This document shows positions 9,144-17,065 of a DNA stretch of 64,000 nt, in pieces (position 1 is the stretch's first letter; every line of letters starts with the position of its first letter). Origin of the DNA: Aureimonas ureilytica. Lineage in GTDB: Bacteria > Pseudomonadota > Alphaproteobacteria > Rhizobiales > Rhizobiaceae. The DNA is taken from the NCBI RefSeq assembly GCF_001475935.1, contig NZ_LDQA01000028.1, forward strand, positions 62,001-126,000, read 5' to 3'. Both the position numbers and the translations under genes were made by a program. The notes beneath the pieces are model-generated. The model was not told the DNA's origin. It was given only the letters and a program-made list of their open reading frames with translations, and searched no databases.

Positions 9144-10022
9144 TCAGAAGGCGCTGATCGGGAAGTAGCGCAGCAGGAGTTCGGACAGGCCGCCCTCCCT
9201 CACGATGCGCCCGATGGCGTAATCGAAGGCCGCGGCCAGTTGAGGGTCGTCGGCGCGCACGGCGATCGCCAGACCTTCGCCCAGAAACCGATCGGACAGA
9301 TAGGGGCCACCCAGAAATTCGCAGCACCCCGCCGCGGCTTCGCTGCCGAGCCAGAAGGACAAAGCGACCCCATCCCCGAACAGCGCCTTCACGCGGCCCG
9401 CGCGCAAGGCCTCCTGCGCCTTCTCCGCCGATTCGAACGGGACGGCGCGGGCCTTCGGGAAAAAGGACTGCAGCATCGCCGCATGAGCGCCGTTCGCCAC
9501 GACGCCGACCTCCACATCCGGCAATCCGAGAGCCAGGGGGCCGCCGAGGTCCGAGCCCTTCGGAACCGCAAGCCGCGCAGGGTAGCGGAAGAAGGGCTGG
9601 GTGAAGGCGAAGCGCGCGCGATTGTCGGCCGTGATGGCAAGGCCGGCGATCACCGCGTCTCCCTCCCCCGATTCCAGCGCGCCGGCCAGATCGGCAAAGG
9701 GACGCGCCTCGATCTGGCAGATCGCGGTGACGTTCAGTTCCTCGCAGATGGCGCGCGCCAGATCGACATGGAAGCCGGCGAGTTGCCCCCGGCCATCCAG
9801 GAAGTTGAACGGGGGATAGTCGACCGAGGTAAGGAATCGGATGCGCGTGCGGGCGGAGAGATCGGGCTCAGGCGCGCGCTGTGCCTGGTCGTGGAAGTTC
9901 GGCGTCTGCACGACTTGCGCCCATACCGGCGTCGAAGCGCCAAGCGATGCAACCAGAAGAAAGCATAGCCGACGCAGAAAAGCGGGCACTCTCCCGCAGG
10001 TTGGTTTCCTCGCGCGCATCAT
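9144..10022 (-). CDS. Periplasmic amino-acid-type solute-binding protein (SBP family 3)
   Basis: A 292-residue exported protein. Its signal peptide (FLRRLCFLLVASLGASTPVWAQ) is followed by the family-3 pattern: FLTSVDYPPFNFLDGRGQLAGFHVDLARAICE, then DAVIAGLAITADNRARFAFTQPFFRYPARL. Such proteins capture amino acids or other small polar compounds for ABC importers. No permease or ATPase gene is adjacent, so it may be an orphan subunit or have a sensory role. The start is ATG 10022, with an alternative ATG directly after it at 10019; no strong ribosome-binding site is seen. It diverges from the glycosyltransferase gene. Confidence 0.85.
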   Translation of the reverse strand: MMRARKPTCGRVPAFLRRLCFLLVASLGASTPVWAQVVQTPNFHDQAQRAPEPDLSARTRIRFLTSVDYPPFNFLDGRGQLAGFHVDLARAICEELNVTAICQIEARPFADLAGALESGEGDAVIAGLAITADNRARFAFTQPFFRYPARLAVPKGSDLGGPLALGLPDVEVGVVANGAHAAMLQSFFPKARAVPFESAEKAQEALRAGRVKALFGDGVALSFWLGSEAAAGCCEFLGGPYLSDRFLGEGLAIAVRADDPQLAAAFDYAIGRIVREGGLSELLLRYFPISAF

Positions 10023-10105
10023 TGCGAAACCATGGGATGGTGTCCTTGTGGGGTTGGCGCGTGTCGGTTGTAGGGTCCGTGGATCGGGATCGTATCGAGT
10101 TCCAG

Positions 10106-12106
10106 ATGCGCCGCCCCTTCTTCTATGGCGCATCCGGGGGCCTCGGCAAGCCGCGTGGTGTGATCCTCGACGAGGCGGGAGAGGAGGCCTCGCAGGAGGA
10201 TCTCCAGAGGCAGCTGCTCGCCGCATTCCTCGCTCACGCCGGCATCGACGCCCCGACCTTCGAGGCTGCCGCCCTCGCCGCGCGCCGGATCGGATCGAGC
10301 ATCGAGGAAGAGCTCGTCGCGCGCCGCACTCTGACGGAGGCGCAACTCGCCGAAGCGCTGTCGCGCACACTCGGCATTCCGATGGAGCCGATCGAGCCCG
10401 GCGTTACCGTGCTACGCGACGCGCATGGCGCATGGCTCAGCGGACCACGCCATCTCAAAGGTTGTGGCTCGGGCTTCGAAGCGCGCTTCCATATCTGCCC
10501 AGCTTTGGACGGACTCGGCTCCCTGGCCCGCAGCATCGCTGGGCTGGGGGCCGACCGCGCGCGGCTGCGCATCACGACGCGCAGCGACATGGCGCGAGCG
10601 CGGGCCGAGTTCACGCAGAAGGAGCGATCCGACCGCGCTCGTCTCAGCCTCTCGGCAGACCAGCGCCGCCTGTCCGCGCGCGAGGTGATGACAGGGGCGC
10701 AGGCGGCTGTCATGACGCTTCTCCTCATAGGCTTTGGTCTCGCCTGGGCCACCCTGCCTTGGTTCTGGTTCGGCACGCATCTTCTGTGCAGCCTCTGCGC
10801 GCTGGTGCTGACGACCTTCCGCATCGCCGTTCTGTCCGAGACGCTGCCGCTGGACATGCGAAGCGATGAGTGTGCCGCGCCGGTGGCTCCGCGCCCGTCG
10901 CAGGACAAGACCCTGCCGCTCTATTCGGTGCTGGTCGCGCTGCATCGGGAGGCCGCCATGGCACCGTCCGTCGTGCGCGCCATGGCCGCCCTCGACTGGC
11001 CGCGCTCACGTCTGGAAGTGTTCTTCGTCTGCGAGGCGTCGGACCCCGAGACGGTTCACGCCGTCGAGCGCGCCATCGAGAACGAGCCCAATTTCTTCGT
11101 GATCGCGACGCCGCGCAGCGATCCCCTGACCAAACCCAAGGCGCTGAACTTCACCCTCCCCCTCGCGCAGGGAGAATTTCTTGTGCTTTACGATGCCGAG
11201 GATCGCCCCGCGCCCCAGCAGCTGCGCGCTGCCTTCGAGAGCTTTCGCCGAAGCTCCGATGATCTCGCCTGTCTCCAGGCGCCGCTTTCGATCCGCAATG
11301 CGGGAGAAGGCTGGTTCGAGACCTTGTTTGCCATGGAATACGACGTCCTGTTCAAGGCGACGCTGCCTTGGCTGGCCGCCCACGATCTGCCGCTGCCTCT
11401 GGGTGGCACGTCCAACCATTTTCGGCGCGAGGTTCTTCTGGAACTCGGCGGTTGGGACAGTCACAATGTCGCGGAAGACGCCGATCTCGGCATCAGGCTC
11501 GCCCGCGCGGGCTATCGCACCGGCATCATCCATGCGCCGACTTCGGAGTCCGCGACCTCCTGCTGGCGCGACTGGCGCAACCAGCGCACCCGCTGGATCA
11601 AGGGCTGGATCCAGACGTGGCTGGTCCATATGCGCGAGCCACGCCGTCTGCTGCGCGAGATCGGCTGGCGCAATCTCCTGGCGTTCCAGCTCGTGTTCGG
11701 CGGCATGATCGCCTCGAGCCTTCTGCATCTCGTCTTCGGGCTGCACCTGACGAGCGCGGTCGTCACCGTCGCCATGGGCGGGGATTTCCCGCTCAGCTTC
11801 GGCACGCTGGTGTTTCTGGACGTCAGCAACCTGCTTCTGGCCTATGCCGCCTTCGGTGCCCTCGCCCATCGCGTCACGCCGCGCGGGCAGCGCCATCATC
11901 TCTCGCAGCTCTGGTCGCTCTGGTTCTACTGGGCGATGGTGAGCTTTGCCGGGATGCGGGCCATCGTGCAGCTCGTGCGAGCGCCCCATCGCTGGGAGAA
12001 GACGCCGCATCAGCCTTTTTCGATGCAGGGTAAGACCGAACCGGGTCCGGTCATACCGCATGTCCTCGACAACCCGTCTCAGTCGGCGTCGACCACTTCG
12101 GCGTGA
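10106..12106 (+). CDS. Membrane family-2 glycosyltransferase with GspE-like N-terminal domain
   Basis: About 666 residues. Residues 20-120 (LQRQLLAAFLAHAGIDAPTF, then EEELVARRTLTEAQLAEALS) resemble the N-terminal domain of type II secretion ATPase GspE, which is known to be fused to some glycosyltransferases. Two membrane segments follow, then a GT2 catalytic domain with SVLVALHRE, the metal-binding DAED, EDADLGIRL and the processive-enzyme motif QRTRWIKG, and finally several C-terminal membrane helices. The architecture resembles cellulose-synthase-like enzymes that polymerise and export a glycan across the inner membrane; the sugar is unknown. The start is uncertain: ATG 10106 leaves an 83-bp divergent promoter region, while ATG 10037 would leave 14 bp. 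The 3' end overlaps the DUF2188 gene by 28 bp. Confidence 0.82.
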   Translation: MRRPFFYGASGGLGKPRGVILDEAGEEASQEDLQRQLLAAFLAHAGIDAPTFEAAALAARRIGSSIEEELVARRTLTEAQLAEALSRTLGIPMEPIEPGVTVLRDAHGAWLSGPRHLKGCGSGFEARFHICPALDGLGSLARSIAGLGADRARLRITTRSDMARARAEFTQKERSDRARLSLSADQRRLSAREVMTGAQAAVMTLLLIGFGLAWATLPWFWFGTHLLCSLCALVLTTFRIAVLSETLPLDMRSDECAAPVAPRPSQDKTLPLYSVLVALHREAAMAPSVVRAMAALDWPRSRLEVFFVCEASDPETVHAVERAIENEPNFFVIATPRSDPLTKPKALNFTLPLAQGEFLVLYDAEDRPAPQQLRAAFESFRRSSDDLACLQAPLSIRNAGEGWFETLFAMEYDVLFKATLPWLAAHDLPLPLGGTSNHFRREVLLELGGWDSHNVAEDADLGIRLARAGYRTGIIHAPTSESATSCWRDWRNQRTRWIKGWIQTWLVHMREPRRLLREIGWRNLLAFQLVFGGMIASSLLHLVFGLHLTSAVVTVAMGGDFPLSFGTLVFLDVSNLLLAYAAFGALAHRVTPRGQRHHLSQLWSLWFYWAMVSFAGMRAIVQLVRAPHRWEKTPHQPFSMQGKTEPGPVIPHVLDNPSQSASTTSA

Positions 12107-12324
12107 GGCCGATCGTCACCGCGCGCGACCTCCTCGTGCCAAGCGCCTTCGCGGTCCTGATAGACGATGCCTTCCGTTTCGCCCGCCAGTTCCTGACGCG
12201 CAGAAGCGTCGCGCGCGGCGGCGAGCGCAGCGTCATGCGAGCGGAACGTTTCCGAGAATACATCGCCCACCTTGTAGGCCCAGCCGCCATCGTGCTCGAC
12301 CACTTCATAGCGAATGTTTGACAT
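12079..12324 (-). CDS. DUF2188-family small protein
   Basis: An 81-residue acidic protein with the DUF2188 pattern: RYEVVEHDGGWAYKVGDVFSETFRSHDAALAAA followed by a charged tail with YQDREGAWHEE. The family is widespread in alphaproteobacteria and has no assigned function. A strong GGAGAAGG lies just before the ATG at 12324. It is convergent with, and overlaps the last 28 bp of, the glycosyltransferase gene. Confidence 0.82.
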   Translation of the reverse strand: MSNIRYEVVEHDGGWAYKVGDVFSETFRSHDAALAAARDASARQELAGETEGIVYQDREGAWHEEVARGDDRPHAEVVDAD

Positions 12325-12550
12325 CAGGCCTTCTCCTTCCATCGTCGAGCCAGCGAGCGGTGGATGCGTCCACGCGGCAAAGGGCCCATCACCTGTTGGA
12401 AGGAAAGTTGGGACAGCCCGTCGAGAAAGCCAGCCTGCCGGCATTGAATGGGCGTTCAACAGATGGCCAGCGAATGGGTCCAAAGGCCATAGATCGGCAC
12501 TCGGCGTGAAGCTCGCTGATCCATGCGAATGTTGATTCACGCGCGATCGT

Positions 12551-12618
12551 TTGCAAAACGGCAGAACCTATCCTTATATAAGAGACCTCAAGCGCATCTC
12601 GATGCGCCGAGTCTTTTT
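12551..12618 (+). promoter_or_regulatory. Promoter-like element and short hairpin upstream of the Nudix gene
   Basis: TTGCAA (12551-12556), a 17-18 bp gap and TTATAT/TATATA (12574-12580) look like a sigma-70 promoter. Seven or so bases after the expected start site a perfect 6-bp stem, GCGCAT-CTCG-ATGCGC (12592-12607), is followed by a T5 run (12614-12618). The element could be the Nudix promoter with a leader hairpin, or a very short terminated RNA. The rest of 12325-12810 shows no convincing gene. Confidence 0.4.
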
Positions 12619-12810
12619 CACAAAGACGGCAACGCCTTAGATGGGCGCCTTTGGCGTCATCCGTCGCGCTTCCCATTTTGGAGCACGACCCGGCAGCCTG
12701 TTTCATGTCACCCCGATTGGAGCGCGGCCAACATTATAATGGTCCGCCTTCCAGCTTCGGACAGTTAGAATATGCGTTCATTGAGCGTTAGAAGATCAGG
12801 ACTGCCACAT

Positions 12811-13266
12811 ATGAAAGACCGCAAGCAGATCGGCGCCCTCGCCTATTCGAACGATGCTGAATCCGGCCTGCGCGTTCTTCTGGTCACCTCGCGCGAGACC
12901 GGCCGCTGGGTCATTCCCAAGGGCTGGCCGATGAAGTCGAAGCTGCCCCATCAGGCCGCCGCGCAGGAGGCTTTCGAAGAAGCCGGCGTGGAAGGGCATA
13001 TCGCCAAAAAGGCAGCTGGCACCTATCGCTACCCCAAGACCCTGCGCAATGGCGACGTCGTGTCCTGCCGCGTGAAGGTCTATCCCATGGAGGTGAGCAA
13101 GCTCGCCTCGCGCTGGCCCGAGGCGCAAGAGCGTCGGCGGCAATGGTTCAGCACGGAAGACGCGGCCGCCGCCGTGGTGGAGCCCGAACTGGCTCGGCTT
13201 CTGCGCTCCATGACGGACCTGATCCGCCCCGCCCAACCCGGCGCACTGGCTGCCAAGGCGTCATAA
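12811..13266 (+). CDS. Nudix hydrolase (DIPP-like)
   Basis: A 151-residue Nudix hydrolase. The Nudix box is GWPMKSKLPHQAAAQEAFEE followed by AGVEG, the form found in diphosphoinositol-polyphosphate-phosphohydrolase-like bacterial enzymes, with the metal-binding glutamates in the EAFEEAG part. RWVIPKGWP is the usual lead-in. Such enzymes cleave diphosphate linkages in nucleoside or inositol substrates; the substrate here is unknown. AGGAC nine bases before ATG 12811 supports this start over the in-frame ATG 12772. The last codons overlap the convergent fdhD gene by six bases. Confidence 0.9.
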   Translation: MKDRKQIGALAYSNDAESGLRVLLVTSRETGRWVIPKGWPMKSKLPHQAAAQEAFEEAGVEGHIAKKAAGTYRYPKTLRNGDVVSCRVKVYPMEVSKLASRWPEAQERRRQWFSTEDAAAAVVEPELARLLRSMTDLIRPAQPGALAAKAS

Positions 13267-14070
13267 AGACGGCGCCCCGGCGATCCGCTCCGGGCGGGTC
13301 GCGATTTCGAACGTTTCGCCCCGCACCACCACCACGAGCGTCAGCCCGGCCTCCGTCGCGCTTTGCAGGGCCAGCTCAGTCGGCGCCGAAACGGCGGCCA
13401 GAAGCTCGCATCGCATCGCGACGGCCTTCTGAATCAGCTCGACCGAGACGCGGCTGGTCATGACGAGAAAGCCGTCATCGGCGCGCCGCCCTTCGAGGGC
13501 AAGCCAACCGGCCACCTTGTCCAAGGCGTTGTGACGCCCGACATCCTCGCGCACCACCTGAACCTCGCCCTCCGCATTGGCGAAGGCCGCCGCGTGAACA
13601 GCACGGGTGCGCGCGCCCAGCACCTGCCCCGCGCTCATCTGCGCCATGGCGCGCACGATCGCGGCAGGCTCGATCCGCAATCGGTCGGCCAAGGGGACAA
13701 GCTCGGGTCGGGCCTGCTCCAGACTTTCCGCACCGCACAGGCCGCAGCCGACCGGCCCCGTCATCAGGCGGCGGCGCGCGACATAGCGGGCCGCAAGCGC
13801 TGGCGCCAGCCAGAGCCGGCAATCGTAGCCGCCCTCGACAGGTTCGATGTCGAGGCTTTCGACATCTTCTATGCGGGAGATGATCCGCTCGTTCAGCGCC
13901 AGTCCGAACGCGAACTCGCGAAGATCGGCCGGCGTCGCCATCATCACCGCATGGGTCGAGCCATTCACCGAGATCGCCACCGCGCTCTCGGCGGGGACCG
14001 CACGCTCCATGGGCACGAAGCCCCCATCCCGCCACGCCAGCAGGGAAATGGTTCGGAAACTTTCGGCCAA
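13261..14070 (-). CDS. fdhD: Formate dehydrogenase accessory sulfurtransferase FdhD
   Basis: A 269-residue protein that carries sulfur from a cysteine desulfurase to the molybdenum cofactor of formate dehydrogenase. The conserved double-cysteine motif is GCGLCGAESL (C109 and C112), and VVREDVGRHNALDKV and VMTSRVSVELIQKA are family signatures. The start is taken as TTG 14070 because GGAGG lies seven bases before it; an upstream TTG at 14097 would put this site inside the gene. No formate dehydrogenase gene is in the window. It diverges from terC across about 240 bp. Confidence 0.93.
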   Translation of the reverse strand: MAESFRTISLLAWRDGGFVPMERAVPAESAVAISVNGSTHAVMMATPADLREFAFGLALNERIISRIEDVESLDIEPVEGGYDCRLWLAPALAARYVARRRLMTGPVGCGLCGAESLEQARPELVPLADRLRIEPAAIVRAMAQMSAGQVLGARTRAVHAAAFANAEGEVQVVREDVGRHNALDKVAGWLALEGRRADDGFLVMTSRVSVELIQKAVAMRCELLAAVSAPTELALQSATEAGLTLVVVVRGETFEIATRPERIAGAPSL

Positions 14071-14313
14071 GATCAAACCTCCAGCGACAAGAGACAATGC
14101 AGGAGAACAAGCTCGTCTTCACGAGTTCGTTATCATGACAGGGGCTCGCCTTTGCGTGAGCGAAGTTATGCCCGTGCCCGTCCCGTCAGATCAACGTCAT
14201 AACAGCTTGGTGGCAAAGCCGACGTCACGCGGGGCTGGCAAATTTGTCATCGACTTTCACGCAGAACTGAACGAAGACCCATGTAGATTCTTCCCAAACC
14301 ATAAGCAGGTCTC

Positions 14314-14976
14314 GTGAGCGACTTTCTCTCCGCCGAACTGGCAGCACTTCTTCAGGTGCTCTTCATCGACATCGTGCTGGCGGGCGACAATGCCGTCGTG
14401 GTTGGCCTTGCGGCAGCGGGCGTCGATCCCGCCATCCGCAGGAAGGTGATCTTCCTCGGCATCGCCGGCGCGGTGGTTCTGCGCATTCTTTTCGCGCTGG
14501 TCGCCGTGCAGCTTCTGGCGATCATCGGCCTGACGCTCGCCGGCGGTATCCTGCTGCTGTGGGTCTGCTGGAAGATGTTCCGCGAAATTCGCGAGAGCGG
14601 GAGTGCGGAAGACGAGGCCAACGCCATCGCGGAAGCCGGCAAGACGCACAAGACCTTCGGTCAGGCCCTGTTCCAGATCATCATCGCCGACGTGTCCATG
14701 TCGCTCGACAATGTTCTGGCGGTCGCCGGCGCGGCGCGCGACCATCTGACCGTTCTGGTGATCGGCCTTCTGATTTCTGTCGTGCTCATGGGCGCGGCCG
14801 CCACATTGATCGCCAATCTTCTCCATAAGTACCGCTGGATCGCCTGGATCGGCTTGGCGGTCATCTTCTTCGTGGCGCTCCGCATGATCTACCACGGCTG
14901 GGAAGACGTCGCCTGCCATGTCCAATCGCTGTCGAGCTTCTGCTCCCATCTTCCTGTTGAAGGAACCACACCTTGA
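14314..14976 (+). CDS. TerC/YjbE-family integral membrane protein
   Basis: A 220-residue membrane protein beginning at GTG. The two acidic family motifs are present: [15 protein letters not shown] in the first helix and [20 protein letters not shown] in the centre, with seven or so predicted membrane segments. TerC-family proteins are linked to manganese export or metal loading of exported enzymes; the exact role here is inference. The upstream 240 bp was inspected for a manganese (yybP-ykoY) riboswitch without a convincing match. Its stop overlaps the TTG start of queF in TTGA, so the two are translationally coupled. Confidence 0.88.
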   Translation: MSDFLSAELAALLQVLFIDIVLAGDNAVVVGLAAAGVDPAIRRKVIFLGIAGAVVLRILFALVAVQLLAIIGLTLAGGILLLWVCWKMFREIRESGSAEDEANAIAEAGKTHKTFGQALFQIIIADVSMSLDNVLAVAGAARDHLTVLVIGLLISVVLMGAAATLIANLLHKYRWIAWIGLAVIFFVALRMIYHGWEDVACHVQSLSSFCSHLPVEGTTP

Positions 14977-15428
14977 CCACAGAGCTGACCCAGCTCGGCC
15001 GAGACACGCGCCCCGCCGCCAGCCCCGAAGAGGCCGTTCTCGAAACGGTGCCCTTCGCGAGGCGGACCGACCCGGCCGCCGTCGTGCGTTTCACCTGCCC
15101 TGAATTTACCTCGCTGTGCCCGGTCACGGGCCAGCCGGATTTCGCGCATATCGTGATCGACTATGTTCCCGATGCCCGACTGGTGGAATCCAAGTCGCTG
15201 AAGCTGTTTCTCACCAGCTTCCGCAACCATGGCGCCTTCCACGAGGACTGCACGGTCATGATCGGGCAGCGCATCGTGGAAGCGACCCAGCCGCTCTGGC
15301 TTCGAATCGGCGGCTATTGGTATCCGCGCGGCGGCATTCCGATCGACGTGTTCTGGCAGACGGGCGCTCCGCCCGCTGGCATATTCCTGCCCGACCAGGG
15401 CGCGCCAAGCTATCGGGGTCGCGGATAG
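14973..15428 (+). CDS. queF: NADPH-dependent preQ0 reductase QueF
   Basis: A 151-residue QueF that reduces 7-cyano-7-deazaguanine to 7-aminomethyl-7-deazaguanine for queuosine in tRNA. The catalytic cysteine region [18 protein letters not shown] and the NADPH motif [15 protein letters not shown] are intact, and the length fits the short unimodular class. The start is TTG, preceded by AAGGA eight bases upstream, and overlaps the terC stop by four bases. No other queuosine gene lies nearby. Confidence 0.95.
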   Translation: MTTELTQLGRDTRPAASPEEAVLETVPFARRTDPAAVVRFTCPEFTSLCPVTGQPDFAHIVIDYVPDARLVESKSLKLFLTSFRNHGAFHEDCTVMIGQRIVEATQPLWLRIGGYWYPRGGIPIDVFWQTGAPPAGIFLPDQGAPSYRGRG

Positions 15429-15484
15429 CGGCCCTGTCGCTGTCACGGAGTATCGAACACACCGTTCCGGTTGATCGCGCCTCC

Positions 15485-15505
15485 GCCTCGGCTTAATGCC
15501 GAGGC
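15485..15505 (+). promoter_or_regulatory. Hairpin just upstream of the ribB ribosome-binding site
   Basis: A perfect 8-bp stem, GCCTCGGC (15485-15492) with GCCGAGGC (15498-15505) and a TTAAT loop, ends three bases before AGGAGG of ribB. There is no T tract, so it is not a standard terminator. It could slow or protect ribB translation or end queF transcripts with Rho; no FMN riboswitch core was seen in the short leader. Confidence 0.45.
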
Positions 15506-15522
15506 AACAGGAGGATGTCGCC

Positions 15523-16653
15523 ATGCAGCTGGATCGAATCGAAGACGCCATCAAGGCCATCGCGGCGGGCGAACTCGTCGTGGTGGTCGATGACACGGAT
15601 CGCGAGAACGAAGGCGATTTGATCATGGCGGCCGCCAAGGCGACGCCCGAGAAGATGGCCTTCATGATCCGCCACACGAGCGGCATTCTCTGCGTTCCCA
15701 TGACCGGCGAGCGCGCGGCCCAGCTCAACCTTCCGCCGATGGTCGCCAACAATCTCGATCCGATGCGCACGGCCTTCACCGTGTCGGTGGACTACAAGGT
15801 CGGCATGACGACGGGCATCTCGGGCGAGGAGCGCGCCAACACGGCCCGCGCCCTCGTCAATGACAACGCCGTCGGCGGCGACTTCATCCGCCCCGGCCAC
15901 ATGTTCCCGCTGATCGCGCGCGAAGGCGGTGTTCTCACGCGCTCGGGCCATACGGAAGCCGGCGTCGATCTCGCCAAGCTGGCCGGCCTTGCCCCGGCCG
16001 GCATTCTGGCCGAGGTCGTGAACGACGACGGCACGGTCAAGCGCCTGCCCGAGCTGCTGGTCTTCGCCAAGGAGCACAATCTTCGCATCGTCTCGATCGA
16101 GGATCTCATTTCCTACCGCATCCGGCGCGAAAGCTTCGTGACCAGCGTGCGTGAGGAGGACATGACGATCGGCGGGCTCAAGGGCCGCGTGAAGATCTAT
16201 CAGACGCCGTTCGACACGATTCAACATGTCGTGGTGGTGTTCGGCGACGTGCGGGGTGAGCGGAACGTTCCGACCCGCATTCACCGCGAACAGCCCGTGG
16301 TCGATCTCTTTTCGCGTGGCACGGGTCGCAAATCCTGGGTCGACGCGGCGCTGGAGCCCATCCGCAGAGAAGGCCACGGCATTCTGATGCTCCTGCGCAC
16401 CGCCAATGTGGACGAGTTCGAGACGGAATCGGACGCGCGGATCGAACCCAACGCGGCGGGCGTTGCCGACGGCGAGAAACATGCGAGCGCACGGGCCCGC
16501 ACCCAGCGCTGGCGCGAAGTCGGCGTCGGCGCGCAGATCCTGCGCGATCTCGGCGTCCTCTCCATCGGCGTCATGTCGTCCAAGGAGCGAGACTATGTCG
16601 GCCTCACCGGCTTCGGCATCGAAGTCGGCGACACGATCCTGTTGGAAGACTAA
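15523..16653 (+). CDS. ribB: 3,4-dihydroxy-2-butanone 4-phosphate synthase with degenerate GTP cyclohydrolase II domain
   Basis: A 376-residue protein of riboflavin synthesis that makes dihydroxybutanone phosphate from ribulose 5-phosphate. The N-terminal RibB half has VVVVDDTDRENEGDLIMAA, HTSGILCVPMTGERA, FIRPGHMFPL and RSGHTEAGVDLAKLAG, all intact. The C-terminal half aligns with the RibA fold but lacks its zinc-binding cysteine cluster and catalytic residues, as is common for alphaproteobacterial RibBA-like proteins, so the second activity is probably absent. AGGAGG eight bases before ATG 15523 sets the start. A strong terminator follows. Confidence 0.92.
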   Translation: MQLDRIEDAIKAIAAGELVVVVDDTDRENEGDLIMAAAKATPEKMAFMIRHTSGILCVPMTGERAAQLNLPPMVANNLDPMRTAFTVSVDYKVGMTTGISGEERANTARALVNDNAVGGDFIRPGHMFPLIAREGGVLTRSGHTEAGVDLAKLAGLAPAGILAEVVNDDGTVKRLPELLVFAKEHNLRIVSIEDLISYRIRRESFVTSVREEDMTIGGLKGRVKIYQTPFDTIQHVVVVFGDVRGERNVPTRIHREQPVVDLFSRGTGRKSWVDAALEPIRREGHGILMLLRTANVDEFETESDARIEPNAAGVADGEKHASARARTQRWREVGVGAQILRDLGVLSIGVMSSKERDYVGLTGFGIEVGDTILLED

Positions 16654-16681
16654 CTCTCCTCAAAAAGGCCGCTTCTCTTCG

Positions 16682-16716
16682 GCCGGGACGGGCGAAAGCT
16701 CGGACCCGGCTTTTTT
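16682..16716 (+). terminator. Intrinsic terminator after ribB
   Basis: GCCGGG (16682-16687) pairs with CCCGGC (16705-16710), with a weaker inner GC-rich pairing, followed by T6 (16711-16716). It lies 29 bases after the ribB stop. Confidence 0.85.
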
Positions 16717-17016
16717 GTGCCACGTCTGACGATCCAACGGTACGAGACCGTCCCTCGACCCGCAACGATCCTCTTCCGGCAAAGACCGAAGGGGCGGCGC
16801 GCTATCGCGACACCAGACGCATGGCTGCTCGGGTGCCCTCCCCCGCTTGGAACACGAGGCGGGCGCTCGTGTCGCAGGTCCGGCGGGCGCTGCCCATCTG
16901 CTGAAGAAGCCGATGGCGTGTCGCGCGCGAAGCAGACCGTATGGTTGGCTCTTAAAGGGGGACACCGCGGAGGCCTGCCGTTTCGCCCGATCCGTGATGG
17001 CTATGTCAGAACGCCA
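16717..17016. other. Intergenic stretch without a recognised gene
   Basis: About 300 bp between the ribB terminator and the porin terminator. Open frames here lack ribosome-binding sites and recognisable motifs. No tRNA or repeat was seen. Confidence 0.5.
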
Positions 17017-17042
17017 AAAGGCCCGGCTTTCGCCGGGCCTTT
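17017..17042 (-). terminator. Intrinsic terminator after porin 1
   Basis: A perfect 10-bp stem, AAAGGCCCGG (17017-17026) with CCGGGCCTTT (17033-17042) and a six-base loop, lies 24 bases beyond the porin stop. Read on the minus strand it ends in CCTTTTGG. Confidence 0.85.
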
Positions 17043-17065
17043 CGCCATCCCATCTTTCGATCGGA

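Noticed and set aside
14071-14313. Manganese (yybP-ykoY) riboswitch upstream of terC
   Set aside because: The region has GGGG and GCC-rich pieces, but I could not fit the conserved core of the class, so no riboswitch is called.
15429-15522. FMN riboswitch before ribB
   Set aside because: The gap is only 94 bases, shorter than the usual element, and holds just one simple hairpin.
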